Source: Demequina sp. NBRC 110055 (GTDB taxonomy: Bacteria > Actinomycetota > Actinomycetes > Actinomycetales > Demequinaceae). From it: a stretch of DNA of 64,000 bases. The stretch spans positions 1-64,000 of the forward strand of contig NZ_BBRL01000007.1 of the NCBI RefSeq assembly GCF_002090135.1. Reading direction: 5' to 3'. Of this stretch, positions 1 through 8,966 are shown piece by piece. The notes under the pieces were generated by a model. That model searched no databases, was not told where the DNA came from, and was given only the letters and a program-made list of their open reading frames with translations. Every line of letters begins with the position of its first letter. Within the stretch, counting starts at the first letter, position 1. The translations under genes were made by a program, and so were the position numbers.

Positions 1-21
1 CCCCTCTGGTGTGATGGGTTC

Positions 22-1878
22 ATGACCACGACGACGGTGCGGAAGGTCCCCGCGGGGGAGGCGTCGAATGCTGACGCGCCTCGCGACTGGGATGCCCGCG
101 TCCGTGCGGCGCTGGCCGAGAAGCGCGCGCTCACCCACGCCGGCGTCAGCGCGATGGGCGACGAGGATCTCGTCGCGCTGGGTAATGCGCTCGGCGTGGT
201 CCGGCGTGACGCGGACCGCATGATGGCCGTCGTCGCCGCGGAGCAAGCCGAGCGCTCGCGGGCGAAGGCGAAGAAATTGGGCCTCGCGCGTCAACGGGGC
301 AAGGGTGATGAGCGGGGGATCGTCTCAGGCCAGACCGGCGGCTCGGGCGCGGAGGCGACGAGGCTGATTGAGCTGGGGGAGACGCTGCGCGACGCGGAGA
401 AAGCTCAGCGCGGCGACGACTCTGGGGCGCCGCAGGAGACGGCTCCTGACGCGCCTGCGCCCATGCCGGTGTTCCCCGAGGTCGCCCAGGCAGTGCAGGA
501 CGGAAGACTCAGTGTGGAGGCCTCCACGGCCATCATTCGCATGCTGAAGCGCGTGAGCTCGCGGGTGGATGCCGCGGCGCTGGCGACTGCCGAACATGAT
601 CTCGTGTCCTCATCGCGCTTCATGCGCTTGGAGCGCCTGCGCGACCTCATCACTCGCACGGAGCAGCGGCTGGACGCGCTGCATCTCGAGGAGCTCGCAA
701 AGGAGCGGCGCGACCGGCGTTTCCTGCGCATCGGCGAGACTCCGGACGGCATGGTGAGCATCAATGGCCGGCTGGATCCGGAGAACGGCGCACCCCTCAT
801 GGCGGTCATGCACGTGATGGTGAACCAGCATTTCCGGCTGCGCGTCCGCATGAAGGAGGCGGCGAAGAAGGGGGAGTCCGTTGTCGTCGACGAACGCACG
901 CCAGACCAGGTTCGGGCCGATGCCATGGGCGACTTCGCCCGCCACCTCCAGGGATGCGACGTCGACGTGCTGCCGCACGATCGGGCGCGCCTGGTGGTGC
1001 GCACCTCCCTGGAAGACCTTCGCAAAGGGCTGGGCGGGGCGTCCATCGATGGGCTCGCGGCGAACCTGGACGCCGGCGCCTTGCGCCGGGCCGCGGCGTC
1101 GGCGGGCATCATCCCGCAGGTACTCGGTGGAAAGTCCGAGCTTCTCGACCAGGGAGTCGAGAAGCGGCGCTTCACCCGCAAGCAGAAGATTGCTCTCGCG
1201 CAGCGCGATGGCGGGTGCGCGATGTGCGGAGCTCCGCCGTCATGGTGCGACGCTCACCATATTGATTACTGGTCCCACGGAGGGCTGACCGACCTGGCCA
1301 ACGGAGTGCTTCTCTGCGTGCGGTGTCACCACGACGTCCACCGAGCAGAGTGGAAGATTGACGCCACTCCGACCGAGGTGTGGTTCACGCCACCCGCAGA
1401 GGTCGATCCGGCGAGGCGACGGCGGCCGGGAGGCAGACGACTCTTCGACGCGTATCCGCTGGAACCGCCGGAGCGCTCTGGACTGCCCGAGCGATCTGAA
1501 TCGCTGATCTTGCCTCAGACCACGACCTCACCGGACCGAGGCGACCCCAATGAGGGTTCGCGCGAGTGCGCGCTTGCTATCCCGCAGCCGTATCTCGTCG
1601 GACGGGTAGAGGTCGAGCCGGAGGACGTCGAGGCCGCGTGGCTCGACGACGCGGGGGAGGGCTTCGCGGACGAGGCCTACGACGATGACCGCGAGGTGGC
1701 TCCCGCGACGCCCGGCGCATCAGCACGACGGCGCCTGGGCGAGATGTCCGCTCGGCGACCAGGATTAAGGGGCCAGTCCCGATCTGGACCACGAGCGAGG
1801 GCCCGTCGTCGCCGCAGTTGCGCGACGCGGCCGCCGCCGGCGCCCGCCTACACTCGCAGGCAACGAGGAGGGAGCTAG
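22..1878 (+). CDS. DUF222 / HNH endonuclease domain protein (13E12 repeat family)
   Basis: 618 residues. The N-terminal half is the helical DUF222 region. A C-terminal HNH nuclease module near residues 400-450 shows a CAMC pair, a DAHH motif and a CVRCHH zinc/metal motif. The family is widespread and multi-copy in actinobacteria; most members are uncharacterised and are thought to be mobile or selfish HNH nucleases. A -10-like TGTGAT lies 6 nt before the ATG and no Shine-Dalgarno is seen. The last ~55 residues are Arg/Pro-rich low complexity, unlike the rest, so the true C-terminus may have been lost by a frameshift (another frame stops at about 1768). Confidence 0.85.
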   Translation: MTTTTVRKVPAGEASNADAPRDWDARVRAALAEKRALTHAGVSAMGDEDLVALGNALGVVRRDADRMMAVVAAEQAERSRAKAKKLGLARQRGKGDERGIVSGQTGGSGAEATRLIELGETLRDAEKAQRGDDSGAPQETAPDAPAPMPVFPEVAQAVQDGRLSVEASTAIIRMLKRVSSRVDAAALATAEHDLVSSSRFMRLERLRDLITRTEQRLDALHLEELAKERRDRRFLRIGETPDGMVSINGRLDPENGAPLMAVMHVMVNQHFRLRVRMKEAAKKGESVVVDERTPDQVRADAMGDFARHLQGCDVDVLPHDRARLVVRTSLEDLRKGLGGASIDGLAANLDAGALRRAAASAGIIPQVLGGKSELLDQGVEKRRFTRKQKIALAQRDGGCAMCGAPPSWCDAHHIDYWSHGGLTDLANGVLLCVRCHHDVHRAEWKIDATPTEVWFTPPAEVDPARRRRPGGRRLFDAYPLEPPERSGLPERSESLILPQTTTSPDRGDPNEGSRECALAIPQPYLVGRVEVEPEDVEAAWLDDAGEGFADEAYDDDREVAPATPGASARRRLGEMSARRPGLRGQSRSGPRARARRRRSCATRPPPAPAYTRRQRGGS

Positions 1879-1880
1879 GC

Positions 1881-3215
1881 ATGCATGAGATCACCTGCCC
1901 GCACTGCCACAAGGCGTTCACGGTCGACGAGGCCGGCTACGCCGACATCCTGAACCAGGTCCGTACCAAGGAGTTCGACGCCGAGCTGGAGAAGCGCTTG
2001 CATGCGGCCGATGCGGACAAGAAGTCCGCGGTCGAGCTCGCCAAGGCGCAGGCCGAGCAGGTGGCCCTGAAGGCCGCCACTGCCAAGGACGCCGAGATCC
2101 AGGAGCTGAAGTCAAGACTCGACGCCTCCGGAACGCAGCAGCAACTCGCGGTCGCCGAGGCGCTCAAGGCGATCGAGAAGGAGCGCGACTCCCTCGCGAG
2201 CGAGCTGTCGCAGGCGAAGGCGGCCTCGGCATCGGCCGCCGAACTCGCCGAGGCCAAGCTGGCCTCCGAGCTGCAGAAGGCCGTCGCGGCGCAGGAGTCC
2301 CAGATCGCCGACCTCAAGCACGCGCTCGAGAAGGCGAGCCTCGAGAAGTCGCACGCCGAGTCCTCGCTCAAGGAGAAGCACGCCGCCGAGCTCGCCTCGC
2401 GCGAGATCCAGATCAAGGACCGCGACGACGCCATCGAGCGGCTCAAGGACATGAAGGCGCGGCTGTCGACCAAGATGGTGGGCGAGACGCTCGAGCAGCA
2501 CTGCGAGTACGAGTTCAACCGCATGCGCTCCATGGGCTTCCAGAACGCCTACTTCGAAAAGGACAACGACGCGTCCAGCGGCTCCAAGGGCGACTACATC
2601 TTCCGCGAGGCCGATGCCGAGGGCACCGAGGTCGTCTCGATCATGTTCGAGATGAAGAACGAGTCCGACACGACGGCGACCAAGCACAAGAACGAGGACT
2701 TCTTCAAGGAGCTCGACAAGGACCGCAAGGAGAAGGGCTGCGAGTACGCGGTGCTCGTGACTCTGCTGGAGCCCGACAACGAGCTGTATAACTCGGGCAT
2801 CGTCGACGTCTCCCACCGCTACCCGAAGATGTATGTGGTGCGCCCCCAGTTCTTCATCCCCATCATCACGCTGCTACGCAACGCCGCCCAAAGCGCCCTG
2901 GCCTACAAGCAGGAGCTCGCGCTGGTGCGCGCCCAGAACATCGACATCACCAACTTCGAGTCTGAGCTCGAGGACTTCAAGGACCGCTTCGGCCGCAATT
3001 GGCGGCTGGCCTCGGACGGCTTCGAGGAGGCCGTCAAGCGCATCGACGAGGCCATCAAGGACCTCGAAAAGACCAAGCAGGCCCTGCACAAGTCCGCCAA
3101 CAACCTGCGCCTGGCCAACGACAAGGCCGAGGACCTCACCATCAAGAAGCTCACCCGCGGCAACCCCACGATGGCCGCGAAGTTCGCGCAGCTCGAGGCG
3201 GGAGAGGGGCAGTAG
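1881..3215 (+). CDS. DUF2130 coiled-coil protein, probable PD-(D/E)XK nuclease fold
   Basis: 444 residues. The start is ATG 1881, preceded by GAGGAGGGAG; it lies 2 bp after the HNH gene. A CxxC pair (CPHC) at residues 5-8 is followed by a long Ala/Glu/Lys-rich coiled coil (about 25-200). The DUF2130 domain has GDYIF followed ~20 residues later by FEMKNE, which fits the D...ExK core of PD-(D/E)XK nucleases; a second coiled coil closes the protein. The coiled-coil-plus-nuclease layout recalls RmuC, but the function of the family is unknown to me. The nuclease fold is inferred from motif spacing only. Confidence 0.85.
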   Translation: MHEITCPHCHKAFTVDEAGYADILNQVRTKEFDAELEKRLHAADADKKSAVELAKAQAEQVALKAATAKDAEIQELKSRLDASGTQQQLAVAEALKAIEKERDSLASELSQAKAASASAAELAEAKLASELQKAVAAQESQIADLKHALEKASLEKSHAESSLKEKHAAELASREIQIKDRDDAIERLKDMKARLSTKMVGETLEQHCEYEFNRMRSMGFQNAYFEKDNDASSGSKGDYIFREADAEGTEVVSIMFEMKNESDTTATKHKNEDFFKELDKDRKEKGCEYAVLVTLLEPDNELYNSGIVDVSHRYPKMYVVRPQFFIPIITLLRNAAQSALAYKQELALVRAQNIDITNFESELEDFKDRFGRNWRLASDGFEEAVKRIDEAIKDLEKTKQALHKSANNLRLANDKAEDLTIKKLTRGNPTMAAKFAQLEAGEGQ

Positions 3216-3349
3216 CGGAGGTCCACACAGGGCGGGCATGTGGCGACCTCGCTAGAGGTGTCGGCGCGCCACGCCTGGCTCAGCGGCTCGTGCGAGCGGA
3301 GGGCCGCGTCGACGACGGCAAGCATGCCCGCCACCGCGACCACGCCGTC

Positions 3350-4513
3350 TTAGCCATCGCCACTCCGTGCGCAGGTGACGATCCAGTCGTTTGACCACCC
3401 GGGCGCGTCGTCGACGTGGCAGTCGACCGCGGTCCCGGTGAGGAGCACTCCAGGGGTGTCGTAGCCGCCGTCGAACTGGGTGCCGCGAGGGACGTACGAG
3501 AGCCACACGCCGGCATCGGCCTTCACCTCATCCACCCAGGCGCTGGCGGTGTCGTCGTTCTGGCGGGTCCACGCCATCTCATACGAGTCGTCCGGGTCGA
3601 CACCCCGGATACGCAGCAGCAAGCGCTCGTAGCCGTCGCGCACGGAGTGGTCGCTCTGTGCCATGTCTTGCAAGAGGATCACGCCCGTGAAACCCGCCCA
3701 CATGGCGATCAGAGTCCCGGCGATGACGCCGGTGGTCGCGAACCCCATGGAGAAGACTTGCTTTCCGGTTTCGGGGGAGCGCCAGCGCTTGATCTTGAAG
3801 TACCACAGCAGTGCGCCGATGCTCCACAGCATCCACACGGTGCCGAGCGCCGCGAGTGCCAGCCACGCGAGCGCCCAACGGTCCCAGGTGCTGGGCGCCC
3901 GTAGATCGGGGTCCTCGCGCGGCGGCACCACAACGCCCTGGGCGAGCGCGGGCAGCACCGCCGCATCCGCGTCCGGCGCCGGTGCGACCCGCGGCAGGGG
4001 ACAGGTGACGCCGGTGGGCCAGTCGTCCCTCCAGGTGGAGTCCTCGCCGTCATCCCAGGTGGAGTCACACACAACTTCCGACTCCTCGTTGATGTCGAGG
4101 ATGACGTCCTGGTCCCCGAAGGACCAATAGACCACGGCGCCATCGGGGTCGCGCCCGTAGACCCGGGCGGTCTCGTCGCCCACGCGGTTGTACTGAAGTA
4201 CCTCGTCAGCCTGCGCCTCCCACGCCTTCGAGATCAGGACCTTGTGGGGGATCTCGGCGACCGGCGGAATCATCAGCACGAAGAATCCCAGGATCACGAG
4301 GGGAAGCCAGATCCAGTTCCCCGACCAGCGGCGCAAGGGCTTGATGAAGATGCCGAAGAGCAACAGCAAGGCTCCGGCACCTGCGATACAGCCGCCGACC
4401 GTGAAGACCCACTCGAGATCCGGTGTCTCCGGCACGGCGGTCGTCGCCGGTGACGGCACCAGGGGCGGCGGAATGACGTCGAGCGCGGCCGCGCCAAAGA
4501 GTAGTGCCCCCAT
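3350..4513 (-). CDS. membrane protein of unknown function
   Basis: 387 residues starting MGALLFGAAALDV. Two hydrophobic segments lie in the first ~110 residues (one rich in LLLLFGIF), followed by a soluble stretch of ~110 residues, two more helices around 230-320 (LAWLALAALGTVWMLWS and GVIAGTLIAMWAGF) and a C-terminal soluble domain with two Cys. The layout resembles DUF3592-type proteins, but I cannot assign it. On the minus strand a TAGGGT hexamer sits 7 nt before the ATG, suggesting a leaderless mRNA. A longer reading frame upstream is Arg-rich and looks non-coding. Confidence 0.7.
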   Translation of the reverse strand: MGALLFGAAALDVIPPPLVPSPATTAVPETPDLEWVFTVGGCIAGAGALLLLFGIFIKPLRRWSGNWIWLPLVILGFFVLMIPPVAEIPHKVLISKAWEAQADEVLQYNRVGDETARVYGRDPDGAVVYWSFGDQDVILDINEESEVVCDSTWDDGEDSTWRDDWPTGVTCPLPRVAPAPDADAAVLPALAQGVVVPPREDPDLRAPSTWDRWALAWLALAALGTVWMLWSIGALLWYFKIKRWRSPETGKQVFSMGFATTGVIAGTLIAMWAGFTGVILLQDMAQSDHSVRDGYERLLLRIRGVDPDDSYEMAWTRQNDDTASAWVDEVKADAGVWLSYVPRGTQFDGGYDTPGVLLTGTAVDCHVDDAPGWSNDWIVTCARSGDG

Positions 4514-4713
4514 GGCACGCACCCTAGCGGTAACGATGCGTGTGATCGCTCGGCCCGCCGACGGACGGGCGTGCCGTGCAACGGCATCCGTTTCGCCCGA
4601 TTTCGACACTCTCAAAACTGGAACATCACGATTCCGTATCCCGACAGGAGGAATGCTCGCCGCGGTGGAAGAGTTGACGTGATGGCACGCAATCCCCAGA
4701 CCTTGGAGGAAAC

Positions 4714-5115
4714 GTGACAGTTCCAGAGCTCTCGCTCCGTGCAGTCCAGGCGCGCCCCGCGCACCGCAGCGTGGCACCCGCGCCCAGTGCGACATGGCTC
4801 GACGAGGCCGCGCCCGTCACCGATGAAAGCCCTACCGTCGCGCACGTGGCGCCGGCGCACACCGCGGCCACCCACCTGACGCCATGGGCGCGTTTTGACA
4901 CGCGGGTGGGCGTCGACATCGCGTCCATGGTGGTGCGTGGAGCGGTCATCGGCGGCTTGCTCGCCCTGCTTTACGTCGCCCTCGCGGGAGGGTGGATCGG
5001 CATGGGCGCCGAGGCCCTGTCCACCTGGTGGGCGGGAGACATCGCACCGTACTTCGCGATCGACATCGTGCCCGACGCCGGGGGCGCGGGCGGTGTTCCC
5101 GCATCGGCCGGCTGA
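4714..5115 (+). CDS. small single-pass membrane protein, unknown function
   Basis: 133 residues, GTG start with GGAGGA just upstream (4705-4710). The first ~65 residues are a Pro/Ala-rich, probably disordered cytosolic tail. One strong transmembrane helix follows (about 75-95, GGLLALLYVALAGGWIG), then a short Gly/Ala tail. No recognisable domain. It ends 15 bp before the YbaK gene, but that gene appears to have its own promoter, so an operon is not certain. Confidence 0.6.
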   Translation: MTVPELSLRAVQARPAHRSVAPAPSATWLDEAAPVTDESPTVAHVAPAHTAATHLTPWARFDTRVGVDIASMVVRGAVIGGLLALLYVALAGGWIGMGAEALSTWWAGDIAPYFAIDIVPDAGGAGGVPASAG

Positions 5116-5130
5116 GGCTAGCCTCAAGGA

Positions 5131-5610
5131 ATGACGGACTCGCCCGATACTCCCGCCCTGCGCGCCCTCGCGGACCTCGGTATCGACCACGAGGTCACGG
5201 TTCACGGCCCCGTACGCTCGCTCGAGGAGGCGGCCACGGCGCGGGGCGTCGAACCCTCGCAGGTCCTGAAGACCCTCGTGGTGCGCCGCGGAGAAGGTGA
5301 CTTCCTCTTCGTCCTGGTGCCCGGCGATCGCCAGATCTCGTGGCCCAAGCTCCGCGAGCACCTGGGTGTTAGCCGCCTGTCCATGCCGGACAAGGACGTG
5401 GCACGCGACGTCACCGGCTACGAGCGCGGCACCATCACGCCCTTCGGCGCCACCACGGCCTGGCCGGTGGTCGCCGACCGGCTCATCGTGTCACGCGAGG
5501 GCCCGGTATCGATCGGCGGGGGAGCGCACGGCGTTGCCGCGTCACTTCACCCGTCGCAGCTTGTCGAGGTCCTCGACGCTGCCGTGGCCGACGTGACCGA
5601 GCCTGCCTAG
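5131..5610 (+). CDS. YbaK/EbsC-family aminoacyl-tRNA deacylase
   Basis: 159 residues covering the whole YbaK/prolyl-tRNA-editing fold. The family hydrolyses mischarged tRNA, classically Cys-tRNAPro, in trans. The conserved catalytic Lys is present (K47 in QVLKTLV), as are the GDRQI and GGGAHG segments typical of the family. TAGCCT lies 6 nt before the ATG and AGGA adjoins it, so it may be read leaderless. Substrate cannot be deduced from sequence alone; YbaK, EbsC and PrdX branches are similar. Confidence 0.88.
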   Translation: MTDSPDTPALRALADLGIDHEVTVHGPVRSLEEAATARGVEPSQVLKTLVVRRGEGDFLFVLVPGDRQISWPKLREHLGVSRLSMPDKDVARDVTGYERGTITPFGATTAWPVVADRLIVSREGPVSIGGGAHGVAASLHPSQLVEVLDAAVADVTEPA

Positions 5611-6312
5611 CCGCTGTGGGCGATCGATAGCTCGCGTGGCGCGGTAACACGACCGCTACCCGCCAGACAGAGAGCTTCCTGTGCCCTGGGTCTGGTCATC
5701 ATGCCTGGTCGTGCGCCATGATGGGGGTGCCGCGACGCGGGCTTGCCCACTCCCCCCGAGTGACCCGCGCCGCGGCCCTTTTCCCCCTTAGGGCCCTAGG
5801 TGACCTCAGACGAGAGTCGTTGTCGCGGCCGGGCTCCATTCGCTGAGTGACAATGAAGTACTGCCGCTTCCCCAGGGACCTCTCGTGGCGCTTGGCGGAT
5901 GATGGCGGACCGCTGATGGCGCCGGCTTGTGGTGCCGCGACGTCGGGAGTCGGTGCGTGTCGTTCCGGCTCGTCGCTCCGTGGCGGCCTGTCGGTGGATC
6001 GGCGATGGAGGCCATCCGATCTCTGTCGGGGTGCACGTATGCACTGCGTGCGCACGTCCGTTGTCTCACTCTGAGCCCCCTCGCGTGAGTACTGCCCCGT
6101 TCGCGATGAGAGGGTTTCGCGAATGCCGTCGCCCTCGCCCCCGGTGTCACGACCGGGGCCCCCTCATCGGTCCTTTGACTCGACTCACGCTACACGGTCG
6201 TGACCGCTTTCGCGAGAGATTTGTCACACTTTGGTCGGAGATGGGCGTTTCGAAACCTGCCCGCAATGTGAGCTTTACTGACGCGTCACCGTGACCGGTT
6301 ACAGTCCGTGCG
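5611..6312. other. 702-bp stretch without a convincing gene
   Basis: No open frame here has a convincing protein. The stretch holds two adjacent C-loop hairpins (5736-5795, listed separately), a 7-bp hairpin CCCCGGT/ACCGGGG at 6139-6158 and a perfect palindrome GTTTCGAAAC at 6247-6256. The GC content is lower near 6220-6260 than in the flanking genes. The short frame at 5847-6074 gives an unfamiliar Arg/Cys-rich peptide and I do not call it. Confidence 0.6.
5728..5800 (+). ncRNA. candidate 6C-like small RNA (two C-loop hairpins)
   Basis: Hairpin 1 has an outer stem CGCGGG/CCCGCG (5736-5741 with 5764-5769) and an inner stem CACTC/GAGTG (5748-5752 with 5758-5762) closing a CCCCC loop. Hairpin 2 pairs GGCCCT (5774-5779) with AGGGCC (5790-5795) around a loop containing CCCCC. 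A -10-like CATGAT at 5717-5722 would start transcription just before hairpin 1. Paired hairpins with C-rich loops are the hallmark of the actinobacterial 6C RNA class. The loops here have five unpaired C rather than six or more, and no U-tract follows, so the match is tentative. Confidence 0.3.
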
Positions 6313-6912
6313 CTACAGCGTGACGCGGGCGGGCTCCGCCTGGCCTGCGTCGATCCGGGCCAAGAACTCGCTGACCCGCTCCTCAAAGACATCGGCCGCA
6401 TCGGCGTCGTAATCGCGCAACGTCGGGTCGACAAACAGGTGGCCCCGGTGCGGGTACGTGAAGACTTCGGCGTGTGGCGCCCCGCGACGCAGCGCATCGA
6501 TGTCGTCCGTGGTGCACCAGTCGTCCGGGTCCGCCACATGGGTCTGGAGCGGGAGGTGTGCGGGCCACGGTCCGCCCAGGTGCTCCGGTGGCATGGCGCC
6601 GCCCATCAGCACGCACCCGCGGATGCCTCGGCGGTGCTGGGCAACCAACTGCGCCTGCATGGCTCCGAGCGAAAAGCCGATCACGACATCGGCCCCCGGA
6701 TGTTTGCGGGCGGCCCGCATCCCGACGTGGGCAACGGCGTCGTGCCCAATGGTGTCGGCGTGACGCACGCCGTCCTCGTCATTGTCAAAGACCCGGCCCC
6801 CATAGGTGTCGGGGGTGTACACGGTGTGGCCACCGGCCCGCAGGCGATCCGCGAACGCACACAGCCCCTCCGTGAGGCCGCGTGCGTGGTGAAACAGCAG
6901 GATCTGCGCCAT
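6313..6912 (-). CDS. dienelactone hydrolase-family alpha/beta hydrolase
   Basis: 199 residues with the alpha/beta-hydrolase pattern. The nucleophile elbow is GFSLGA with Ser81, an acid candidate is D128-D131 in ADPDD, and the His is in HRGHLF (H158). Classical dienelactone hydrolase uses Cys in GYCLGG; Ser here points to an esterase-type variant and the substrate is unknown. It lies downstream of rskA on the same strand but beyond a strong hairpin. GAGACT sits 6 nt before its ATG, so it is probably transcribed separately and leaderless. Confidence 0.82.
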   Translation of the reverse strand: MAQILLFHHARGLTEGLCAFADRLRAGGHTVYTPDTYGGRVFDNDEDGVRHADTIGHDAVAHVGMRAARKHPGADVVIGFSLGAMQAQLVAQHRRGIRGCVLMGGAMPPEHLGGPWPAHLPLQTHVADPDDWCTTDDIDALRRGAPHAEVFTYPHRGHLFVDPTLRDYDADAADVFEERVSEFLARIDAGQAEPARVTL

Positions 6913-6928
6913 ATGCCCAGTCTCGCGC

Positions 6929-6965
6929 CAGCGGCGCCCCTTCGCACGTCGAAAGGGCGCCGCTG
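6929..6965 (-). terminator. hairpin terminator after sigK-rskA
   Basis: A 16-bp near-perfect inverted repeat (6929-6944 with 6950-6965, one mismatch, 5-nt loop) lies 30 bp after the rskA stop and just upstream of the hydrolase promoter. It would separate the sigK-rskA transcript from the hydrolase. No clear T-tract follows on the minus strand. Confidence 0.6.
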
Positions 6966-6994
6966 GGTGCGCTTGCGCCGACCCGGCGATGACA

Positions 6995-7804
6995 TCAGGC
7001 CTCGGTGGGCATCTCCGTCACCGCGAAGGGCTCCATGGTGGGGGCGTCCGAACCGCCCTCCGGCTCCTCCGTCAGGGCCACCGCAGCCATGTGGGCCACA
7101 TCGACCTCCGAGACCGACATGTAGACGCCATCCTCGCGAGGAGTAAAGGTGGGCCCGGCCTGGATGGTGCCGTCCGCCATCACCAGCCACAGCTGGTACT
7201 CCTTGCCGTCGTCGGGCATGGCGGCCTCGGTTCCCATCAGTGCCACCGAGTTCATCTCGGAGCTCACCATGACCTTGCCGCTGCCGAGGCCGAGCGACAC
7301 GGCCTCCATGTCCTCGGAGGCGGCGACGGACATGACGTCCTTCTCCATAGCGAGTTCGGCGGCACGGTCGGCACGGACATCGGCGATCATGACGCCGCCC
7401 ACGACCAGCACCGCGGCCGCTGCCGCCGCTACCGGAGCGGCGATCCACCAGCGGCGACGCCGCGCGGCAGGGGAGAAGGTCAGCACGTCGGCGTCACCGC
7501 TGGCAGGTTCTGACGGCCCGGCGGGTGTCGGGCCTTTCGACGTCGTCGCGGAAGTCCCGGCGGGGTCGAGCACCGGCGGTAGCTGTGCGGTACGTGCAAC
7601 CTCATCCATGACCCGTGCGTGGAGCGACGGCGGGGGAGCCGCAGCGTGGGAGTCGGCGAGGGCCTCGGTCGCGAGGGACAGTGACGCGACCTCCTCCTGG
7701 CAGTCGGCGCAGGTGGCGAGGTGGTCCTCGAAGGCGCTCAGCTCCGCGGGGTCGAGGGCGCCCACGGCATAGGGAGCCGCCAGCGTGTGTAGGTTCTCAG
7801 TCAT
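6995..7804 (-). CDS. rskA: anti-sigma factor, RskA (anti-sigma-K) type
   Basis: 269 residues. The N-terminal zinc-associated anti-sigma motif HxxxCxxC is visible as H28-C32-C35. An Ala/Pro-rich linker leads to one transmembrane helix after an RRRR stop-transfer run (about residues 120-140). The extracytoplasmic C-terminal domain has the RskA signature YQLWLVMADG and a PREDGVY segment. Such proteins hold the ECF sigma factor at the membrane until regulated proteolysis releases it. The ATG overlaps the sigma-factor stop (ATGA), so the pair is translationally coupled. Confidence 0.92.
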   Translation of the reverse strand: MTENLHTLAAPYAVGALDPAELSAFEDHLATCADCQEEVASLSLATEALADSHAAAPPPSLHARVMDEVARTAQLPPVLDPAGTSATTSKGPTPAGPSEPASGDADVLTFSPAARRRRWWIAAPVAAAAAAVLVVGGVMIADVRADRAAELAMEKDVMSVAASEDMEAVSLGLGSGKVMVSSEMNSVALMGTEAAMPDDGKEYQLWLVMADGTIQAGPTFTPREDGVYMSVSEVDVAHMAAVALTEEPEGGSDAPTMEPFAVTEMPTEA

Positions 7805-8418
7805 CGCTCCACCCCCAGTGCGTCGCGTAGTTTGATTAAGCCGTCTCTGATGCGGGCCTTGCAGGTGCCCAGCGGGATATCGAGGGCGTGGGCCGCCTCC
7901 CGATGCGTGAAGCCCTTGTAGAAACACAGGTCGAGAGCCTCGCGCTGCCGCTCGGTGAGCTGCTGCAGCCCGGCCTTGACCCGTGCCGCTTGCCACTCGC
8001 CGTGCATCGTATCGACGACGTCTTCCGGTCCTTCGTGGTCGACGTCCGTTACAGCCGCATGGGTCTGGAGTCGTGTGGTGTGCGCCTGCTCCGAGCGCAC
8101 GCGGTCCACGGCGCGGCGGTGTGCGATGGTGAGGATCCACGCCCGCGCCGAACCGGCCTGGCGGTCGAAACGGGCGGCGCGCCGCCACACCTCGACCAGC
8201 GCCTCTTGCGCCACGTCCTCGGCCATATCGCGGTCGCGCACGATGCGCAGGGCCAGCCCGAACACCGAGCCCGCGACGAGGCCGTAGAGCTCCTCGTAGG
8301 CGGCGCCGTCGCCCAGCGCCGTCCTCTCAAGCAAGGTCGCCATCCGTGCCCCCGGATCGTCCTCGGGCTTCGGCCCCGGGCGCATCGGTGGCGGGACGGC
8401 GCGCAAATGCCTGTCCAT
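7801..8418 (-). CDS. sigK: ECF sigma factor, SigK type
   Basis: 205 residues from ATG 8418, which has GGAGG 5 nt upstream. An upstream in-frame GTG at 8442 also has GGAGGG and would add eight residues. Region 2 (RIVRDRDMAEDVAQEALVEV) and region 4 (LTERQREALDLCFYKGFTHREAA) are both intact. It directs RNA polymerase to its regulon when released by the adjacent RskA. A SigK-like promoter lies ~105 bp upstream, which would make the operon autoregulated. Assignment as SigK rests on the RskA partner, the promoter and the nearby dipZ. Confidence 0.9.
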   Translation of the reverse strand: MDRHLRAVPPPMRPGPKPEDDPGARMATLLERTALGDGAAYEELYGLVAGSVFGLALRIVRDRDMAEDVAQEALVEVWRRAARFDRQAGSARAWILTIAHRRAVDRVRSEQAHTTRLQTHAAVTDVDHEGPEDVVDTMHGEWQAARVKAGLQQLTERQREALDLCFYKGFTHREAAHALDIPLGTCKARIRDGLIKLRDALGVER

Positions 8419-8522
8419 GCCGTCCTCCTGTCCGTCGGTCACGAGCCCTCCGTCGTGTGTCGATGCCGCTGATCGTCCGTCAGTCTGTCATCACAGCCCC
8501 CTCGTGGGGCCTGTCACGTGGT

Positions 8523-8549
8523 GTTCGGTGCGCGTGTCGTGGCGGATGG
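8523..8549 (-). promoter_or_regulatory. candidate SigK-type promoter upstream of sigK
   Basis: On the minus strand CCATCC (8549-8544) and CCGAAC (8528-8523) are separated by 15 nt. This closely resembles the mycobacterial SigK promoter as I remember it (CCATCC at -35, CCGAAT at -10). It lies ~105 bp before the sigma gene and supports autoregulation. I found no matching pair before dipZ or the small lipoprotein. Confidence 0.5.
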
Positions 8550-8640
8550 GTCGGCCCGACAGCGTCGCGCATCAGGTGTGGTGGCGGGCGCCACGCAAGG
8601 GGGGCGCACCGCAGCGGCGCCACCGGCCCGGGACGCGGAA

Positions 8641-8678
8641 GGAGCGGGGGCCGCCGATCATTCGGCCGCCCCCGCTCC
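8641..8678 (-). terminator. strong hairpin terminator after the small lipoprotein gene
   Basis: 17-bp arms (8641-8657 and 8662-8678) pair with one mismatch around a TCAT loop. It lies 17 bp beyond the stop of the 53-residue lipoprotein and upstream of the sigK promoter, so it separates dipZ/lipoprotein transcription from sigK. Confidence 0.75.
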
Positions 8679-8695
8679 ATCGCGAATGGGTTGAC

Positions 8696-8857
8696 TTAGC
8701 CCGTGGGCTCCATCGTGGACTCCATGCCCGGGTCCATGGTCGACCCCATCTCCTCGGACGGAGCGGTGGGGTCCTCGGCGGTCGTGTCGCCGCACGCGGC
8801 CAGGAACGATCCGCCCACCAGGATGACGGCGGGGATAGCTGCCTTACGAAGATCCAT
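8696..8857 (-). CDS. 53-residue Met-rich lipoprotein
   Basis: ATG 8857 follows GGAGGAACCGACG. The peptide starts MDLRKAA, has a hydrophobic core and a lipobox FLAAC (Cys22), then an acidic Thr/Met tail (Met at 37, 41, 45 and 49) ending in MEPTG. It would be exported, lipidated and reduced to a ~32-residue tail on the outer face. It sits between dipZ and sigK on the same strand. The tail resembles the linker that follows the lipobox in fasciclin-domain lipoproteins, the usual SigK targets, but no fasciclin domain follows before the terminator. It may be a remnant or a genuine micro-lipoprotein. Confidence 0.7.
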   Translation of the reverse strand: MDLRKAAIPAVILVGGSFLAACGDTTAEDPTAPSEEMGSTMDPGMESTMEPTG

Positions 8858-8966
8858 CGTCGGTTCCTCCTTCACGTCACGGGCCGCCTTGGCCCGTCAC
8901 TGCCTCAACGGGTGAACCGTCCTCAGAAACTTCACAGGCTCGCCGCGCCCTCCGCGCCCCGCGTGC

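Noticed and set aside
5847..6074. 75-codon open frame in the gene-free stretch
   Set aside because: No ribosome site, no promoter-like hexamer and an unfamiliar Arg/Cys-rich sequence.
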